From Congeria kusceri (lineage: Eukaryota > Mollusca > Bivalvia > Myida > Dreissenidae), in contig CM051034.1 of the NCBI GenBank assembly GCA_027627225.1, positions 8,160,058-8,224,057 on the forward strand: a stretch of 64,000 nucleotides of DNA, written 5' to 3'. The position numbers and the translations under genes were made by a program. Every line of letters begins with the position of its first letter. Within the stretch, counting starts at the first letter, position 1. Positions 58,695 through 64,000 of the stretch are shown here, piece after piece. A model generated the notes under the pieces. It did no database searches, was not told where the DNA came from, and saw only the letters and a program-made list of their open reading frames with translations.

Positions 58695-59944
58695 AAGAAA
58701 CATGAGTTGACAAACAACGTTATATATGCAGAAACGCAAACATGCCTGGAATTTTCGCTATATTACAGTATCGTCTTGAGTTACGTTCTAATTCGTGAAA
58801 TACATGTATATCCTTACTGACAATGCCGTTGATACACATTTGGAGCCATAGGCTTATTTGGCAGTTTATGGTGAAATCAAACAAATTAAAATAATTTTTC
58901 GACAAATAAAAGAAAGTCGCAAAATCATATCATTAATCCTAGCCCATCAAATCAGGTGGAACTGGATGATGCACTTTTCAATAAATGGAGGAATAGTTGT
59001 CAATATTTCGTATGAAACTCGTAATATCTATTTATGAATTAGACAGAGGTGTCTTCACGTTCTAAGAGCCATGCAAGAAGGCATGTATAAGTGATCATTA
59101 TTTTTGATGTGTGATCATTGTTTAATCGACGCCGCTGTCATTTCAGCCACATGTGAGGGTTCGCACATCACTAAAGTCTTATACAAAATCGGTCGTATAG
59201 ATGCTCACTGACGTTGAGATCCGATGAATTTAAATGTAACGGAGATTTCCGTGTGATGCGTGCACGTCTCGGAAGCAATGAAAGTCGACACACTATATAA
59301 GACATCAACTTTTCTTAGATGATCGTTCAAAAGCTATTAAACAACTTAATATTGTTAAGGATTTTGATCGCAGGATTTTGTGAATTTTGATTTGCGACTG
59401 ATTGATTGAATTTGTTTGACTTCCTCATTAATTGTGTACGGAATACATTCAAATTTTACAGGCGGTTACGTATGTGAAAAATGTAATCTCTGTGCAAGTT
59501 TAGTCATTGTCTTGGAAATTTACTATTTTATCACAAATTTTGTGTTTGTTAGGAGTGTTTTTCCGTGCATGACACTAAACTGTCAAATATGATTATTTTA
59601 CATGTGAAGTTATGCAGAACGAGATACAAACGTGTATAACCGAACATGATAGTTTTACACCTTTAGTGTTTGGTTACAGGCGCATCTGGGTTACTAATGC
59701 AAATACTCTAGCAGGTTAAATATATACCTGTCTCGCGGAATTAAAACTGATATAGATCTGCAGTGCGTTTATAAACACATTGTTGAATATATCCGGAACA
59801 TTCAGTCACAAAGAAAAAAAAGACAGCAATTTGAATTTTAAATCTTGACATAAGGAATCTAATGAATGTTTCGACTGCATGATTATAAAGACAAATAAGT
59901 GTTCATGCCATTTGACGTGTCCAGATTACTTGTAAAGCATAACA
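58695..59944. other. Upstream flank of the TMEM26-like exon
   Basis: No gene seen. A TATA-like 'actatataagaca' near 59,290 could serve a promoter for the downstream exon, but the 650-bp distance to the ATG would imply a long leader or another exon. Inference only. Confidence 0.3.
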
Positions 59945-60411
59945 ATGGAAATGAGTGATATTTTGAAAACCGCAGACAACAAAGAGAGCATAGATGTGGA
60001 CAACGAAGAGAGCATAGCTGTGGACAACGAAGAGAGCATAGCTGTGGACAACGAAGAGAGCATAGCTGTGGACAACATCAGTATTGTCAGTATTGAAATA
60101 ACTAACGACACAGATCAAGAAGATGACGGGAACGAACAGTTCATCCCGACGGTTAGCAACTGTTCATTCCATGACAACACCAAGAACGCGACTGCGGACC
60201 AGAAGACATCCCGTATTGGCGGGAGGCGGATTAAAGCTTACGCCAAGAAGCTCGTGCCTCGCGCGGTTATGATGCTGCACAGCGTGCTGGCAGCGTGGCG
60301 CGTGGTGGTCTCCCGCGGGGACGCCCGCTTCTGGGCCCTCGCAGCCGGCAACGCCATCTGGGCTGCCGACATTATAGTCGTGGTGACGAACTTCAGCGTC
60401 GGAAAACAGAG
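59945..60411 (+). CDS. TMEM26-like transmembrane protein, first coding exon
   Basis: From ATG at 59,945 the frame is open for 155 codons to a donor-like AGAG|GTAGCG; reading through gives a stop at once. Residues 1-93 are acidic and low-complexity, with four 8-residue repeats (NEESIAVD type) at about 12-43. Residues 94-156 read KKLVPRAVMMLHSVLAAWRV then ARFWALAAGNAIWAADIIVV. The pattern LHS-x4-WRV ... R-[YF]-W-x-LA-x2-N with two hydrophobic helices matches, as I know it, the N-terminus of TMEM26. TMEM26 is a multipass membrane protein of unclear function. The GC-rich second half contrasts with the AT-rich flanks. Remaining exons are not found. Confidence 0.65.
59975..60076 (+). repeat. 24-bp coding minisatellite in the TMEM26-like exon
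   Basis: Four copies of a 24-bp unit (ggacaacgaagagagcatag + ctgt). The last three are nearly identical and the first has changed bases. It encodes an acidic 8-residue repeat. Copy number probably varies between individuals. Confidence 0.9.
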
Positions 60412-60994
60412 GTAGCGTGTGCAAACTTTACGTGTAAATATTAAACATAATAATATGTGATTACAGAAAACAGCTCCGTTACTGTTAATGGTCGAATGCA
60501 GTTTACTTAGATACAAGACGTGTTAGACGTTTTCTTAGTTGTTCATCCTACCAACAATTAATCGGATAGTGAAGAGTCGACGATGCGACAACGCGAGATT
60601 TAGGCGATATATATCGGTGTGTACATTTCATAGACACGCGAAATTTGGACGATAATCATCCGAATTTGGCGTTTGTATGAAAGTTTCTGAGTGCGAGATT
60701 TGCAGATTATAAAAGCTAAAACGTTGCATCGTCGCGGTAAAGAACAGGTCGAAATTTAACTGGCTGAAACAGGATTCCGTAATTAAGGACATTATATTTC
60801 GTTTTAATACATATTGAAAAAATGAAACTTGCTGATTTGTACGTAATAACTTATTATTAAGCAAATACTGTAAGCAAATACTTCTTAGTTGTCTCAGCGA
60901 CATCGTGCACTTGTTTGTTAAAATACTAGTACATTATATATAGGTAATAACAACGGCTGCTACATTGCGTGATATGTTTAGAACGATCCATTTC
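60412..60994 (+). other. Probable start of TMEM26-like intron 1
   Basis: Begins at the donor-like GT after the exon. AT-rich with no recognised exon. Confidence 0.35.
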
Positions 60995-61800
60995 TGTAAT
61001 ATGTAAACTCATTAGTGGAAGGCCTCTTACTGAGGGGGTAGATCGTACATTACTAACTGGTATAATATGTTAAACTGACTAGTGGAAGGCCTCTTACTCA
61101 GGGGGTAGATCGTACAATACTAACTGGTATAATATGTTAAACTGACTAGTGGAAGGCCTCTTACTCAGGGGGTAGATCGTACATTACTAACTGGTATAAT
61201 ATGTAAACTCACTAGTGGAAGGCCTCTTACTCAGGAGGTAGATCGTACATTACTAACTGGTATAATATGTTAAACTCACTAGTGGAAGGCCTCTTACTCA
61301 GGGGGTAGATCGTACATTACTAACTGGTATAATATGTAAACTCATTAGTGGAAGGCCTCTTACTCAGGGGGTAGATCGTACATTACTAACTGGTATAATA
61401 TGTAAACTCACTAGTGGAAGGCCTCTTACTCAGGGGGTAGATCGTACATTACTAACTGGTATAATATGTAAACTCATTAGTGGAAGGCCTCTTACTCAGG
61501 GGGTAGATCGTACATTACTAACTGGTATAATATGTAAACTCACTAGTGGAAGGCCTCTTACTCAGGGGGTAGATCGTACATTACTAACTGGTATAATATG
61601 TAAACTCACTAGTGGAAGGCCTCTTACTCAGGGGGTAGATCGTACATTACTAACTGGTATAATATGTAAACTCACTAGTGGAAGGCCTCTTACTCAGGGG
61701 GTAGATCGTACATTACTAACTGGTATAATATGTTAAACTCACTAGTGGAAGGCCTCTTACTCAGGGGGTAGATCGTACATTACTAACTGGTATAATGTAA
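60995..61800. repeat. 66/67-bp minisatellite, twelve copies
   Basis: Units start at 61,015, 61,082, 61,149, 61,215, 61,282, 61,348, 61,414, 61,480, 61,546, 61,612, 61,678 and 61,745. Each reads GTGGAAGGCCTCTTACTCAG, gggggtagatcgtac, attactaactggtataatatg and a variable 'taaactcacta'. 66- and 67-bp forms differ by one T in 'gtTaaactc'. Copies are otherwise nearly identical. Confidence 0.97.
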
Positions 61801-62273
61801 GTGAGGAAAAAAACTAACTGGGACCAACAATGGCGGATTTCCGCTGATTTTCCAATGTTTTACACAGGATTTGTGGAAGAAAAGAGTATTTATCGTTTAG
61901 ATTTGACTTAATTAGTATGCGCACGATGATCTACAGTTATTTATTTACCATCGGTATAAATCGTGTAGCTGTACTGTTCTAAAGAAATAAAAAAGTTATT
62001 AAAGAGTTTTTACGCAATTGCTTGGTTGTTTACGAAGTGAACGGCTTTATATTATTTGTGACTTTTTTGGCAATTTATAACGTTTTATAAGCAGTACAAA
62101 GGAGAACTCCGAAAGCTTTGGCGTACACCTTTCTTGAACCCCTGAATGTTTCGTACAGGCAATCGTCATATAAGCGTCGAAATTCGAAATGTAACCCCCT
62201 TTTCACAACTGGGGAGCACATTAACCCCACTTACCGTAACTTGCACTAATGAAATTCTCAAGAAATATTATTA
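61801..62273. other. No gene seen
   Basis: Non-coding spacer. An 'aacaatggcggattt' near 61,827 resembles a start context, but the frame is not extended. Confidence 0.4.
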
Positions 62274-62843
62274 GTTACACTGTTAGTAACTGATGGTGTA
62301 TGGGATATACACCCTCAGTGACTACCGGTAGGTCAGATTACACCAAAAGTCACATCCTCAGGGTTACATGCTGTCAGTTAGATAATAAACACATAGGGTT
62401 CAGTGTATAATGCATATGATTTTTTAAATACAGTTTAAATGATATGTTTTGGTATCAATTTAAAGGTATATATGTAAGAAATAAGAAACAAAGACAGTTT
62501 TAGGCACTACTTTGTCTTCCCAGCTTCATAACTTTTGGCCCGTGTATTCATGCACAAAATGACAGCCCCCATGCCTGTCAAAACCGGTGTGTTTATTCTA
62601 AGGTAAATATTTTGAGTTGCAACTTATATAAATTTTTGACATGCTGTTTTTTCAAAAGGTTGTGGCCTTATCTTTCCAAAAATATATGGTGATATATTGG
62701 GAAGTAGCTTGGTCATGGTAACAAAGAAGGAATTTATTTGTGCATGCGTATCCACTACATACCATACGAGAGCGCAGCTCGAGTATGGTATGAAGTCGCT
62801 GAGGGTGTATATCCCACACACCATCAGTTACTAACAGTGTAAC
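62274..62843. mobile_element. 570-bp inverted-repeat element (MITE)
   Basis: GTTACACTGTTAGTAACTGA plus 'tggtgtatgggatatacaccctca' at the left is mirrored at the right (tgagggtgtatatcccacac... to ...cagtgtaac). Arms are about 45 bp with few mismatches. It has an inner hairpin near 62,760-62,790 (accatac...gtatggt). No coding frame for a transposase. Confidence 0.85.
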
Positions 62844-63025
62844 GAATATATTTCACCAACTACCTTTCATTGGTTTCTCCTAATTTGATCTAGGTACGCC
62901 GGAAAATCGGACAAAAAATTTGGCTCATCAGGTTTCTTGCCGGTAAGAATATTTTACATTTTCAATAGTTTTGAAAAGCCATATTTTACTCGCGCAGATT
63001 GTTAAGCTTCTGTAAGTAACTTTAT
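62844..63025. other. Spacer between two inverted-repeat elements
   Basis: No feature seen. Confidence 0.3.
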
Positions 63026-63464
63026 CACCCCCTGTACTCGAGAAAAGTTACAGCAGTTTGATAAGGTCCACAGCGGTGCACATATTATGGGAAGAAAAGA
63101 CACCAAGGTCATATATTAGATATTTAAACACATATAACGTGTCGAAAGATACCAAACTTTCATCCAGTTTTATGGCGAGAACCTGTGACCTCACTTTGCC
63201 GGTTTTTTCGGCAAGCTATTACCATTTTTGACAAAGTTATGTGGATTTTTGTATCGGGATTATGAAAAATATTCATAAAAGAAACGGCAAAGTGAGGTCA
63301 AAGGTTCTCGCCATAAAACTTGATCAAAGTTTGGTATCTTTCGGCACTTTATATGTGTTTAAATATCTAATAAATTACCTTGGTGTCTTTTCTTCCCATA
63401 ATCTGTGCACCGCAGTGGACCTTATCAAACCACTGTAGCTTTAATTACTCGAGTATAGGGGGTG
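63026..63464. mobile_element. 439-bp foldback element with ~175-bp arms
   Basis: Left arm about 63,026-63,204 and right arm about 63,284-63,464 are inverted copies (caccccctgtactcgag / ctcgagtatagggggtg at the ends, 'gcaaagtgaggtca' at the centre). A short loop of about 80 bp separates them. Identity of the arms is high by eye, with scattered changes. The 5-bp sequence TTTAT flanks both ends (63,021-63,025 and 63,465-63,469) and is a likely target duplication. Open frames inside are by-products. Confidence 0.85.
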
Positions 63465-64000
63465 TTTATGTTTTCTTTCATTACATTCAGACAAACATCA
63501 ATTCAGATTTAATTTCAAACGCATATTCATTGCTTGGGCAAGCAGTTTACTATATGAGCAAAAAGAACTGGTCAACGAAAATCACATATCGGAAATTTCA
63601 TATCTCAAAAGCTTGATAGAGTAAAATACTCAATGTATTTGTAAAATTGTTATTATTAAGACGATCAGGGGCCATGTTGGCCTTATTTCGTTATTTAGAT
63701 GCAATATTGTACAATTCTTGAATAAACTATCTCTCAAAAGCTGGATAGAGGTAATTTGAATTATATTCCAATCAATAAATGAATGTGTAAAAATCAACGT
63801 GTATTTCGTAAAATTACGTTTGCTTGCAGCATGTGTTTTTATTCATAAAATGCCCATTGGTTCAGAAATTGTAGCAATGATATACTGGAAAAAATACGCT
63901 CAAAACATATAAACTTTCAATTCCTTGTAAACGTCCTACGTAAACAATCAAAACGTATAATGTTCTATTTATAACTAAATTGAACCGCAACCTGTTTCAC
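63465..64000. other. No gene seen
   Basis: AT-rich DNA with two similar phrases, 'tctcaaaagcttgatagag' near 63,603 and 'tctcaaaagctggatagagg' near 63,733, a minor local duplication. Confidence 0.4.

Noticed and set aside
60995..61800. CRISPR-like array
   Set aside because: Units are contiguous with no unique spacers, and the sequence is eukaryotic; it is a minisatellite.

Overview
The window is animal nuclear DNA: AT-rich, intron-bearing and full of repeats. The two non-LTR retrotransposons, tRNA-derived and inverted-repeat elements, glycine/tyrosine-rich coding remnants and a TMEM26-like exon fit a mollusc, most likely a bivalve. That assignment is inference; nothing in the sequence names a species. 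There are no bacterial operons or CRISPR arrays.

Layout. (1) 1-4,586: a minus-strand gene assembled here by hand from five phase-compatible exons. It starts with a ZAD-like CxxC...CxxC zinc domain and runs off the left edge. Its first intron holds a 508-bp terminal-inverted-repeat element with a tRNA-like sequence inside. (2) 4.8-11.4 kb: no gene seen; tandem duplications, a decayed LINE tail, a possible solo LTR, a GC-rich 21-bp repeat in both orientations, and a diverged duplicated segment. (3) 11.46-15.45 kb: a broken plus-strand L1-like LINE with endonuclease remnant, reverse transcriptase, zinc knuckle and poly(A). (4) 16.0-20.8 kb: a strongly strand-asymmetric tract (C+A on plus) which, read on minus, is a decayed glycine/tyrosine/cysteine-rich repeat-coding region with recognisable C-termini. 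(5) 20,587-49,540: the dominant feature, eight head-to-tail copies of a ~3.6-kb unit. Its left edge lies in the C+A tract and its right edge in a GATT microsatellite. (6) 50.07-53.44 kb: a minus-strand CR1/jockey-like LINE with a nearly complete RT domain, and an ORF1-like fragment at 54.55-54.81 kb. (7) 56.97-58.69 kb: a 1.7-kb inverted-repeat element holding a nested 0.8-kb element with four tandem monomers. (8) 59,945-60,411: probable first coding exon of a TMEM26-like membrane protein. (9) 61.0-61.8 kb: twelve copies of a 66/67-bp minisatellite. (10) 62.27-62.84 and 63.03-63.46 kb: two foldback/MITE elements.

Host-gene content is low: one five-exon partial gene, one TMEM26-like exon and one decayed glycine-rich gene family. 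The rest is mobile and tandemly amplified DNA. The most unusual observation is the 29-kb macrosatellite grown from the edge of the glycine-rich repeat tract. Its copies form a mosaic of shared variants, and each carries an independently varying GATA microsatellite.
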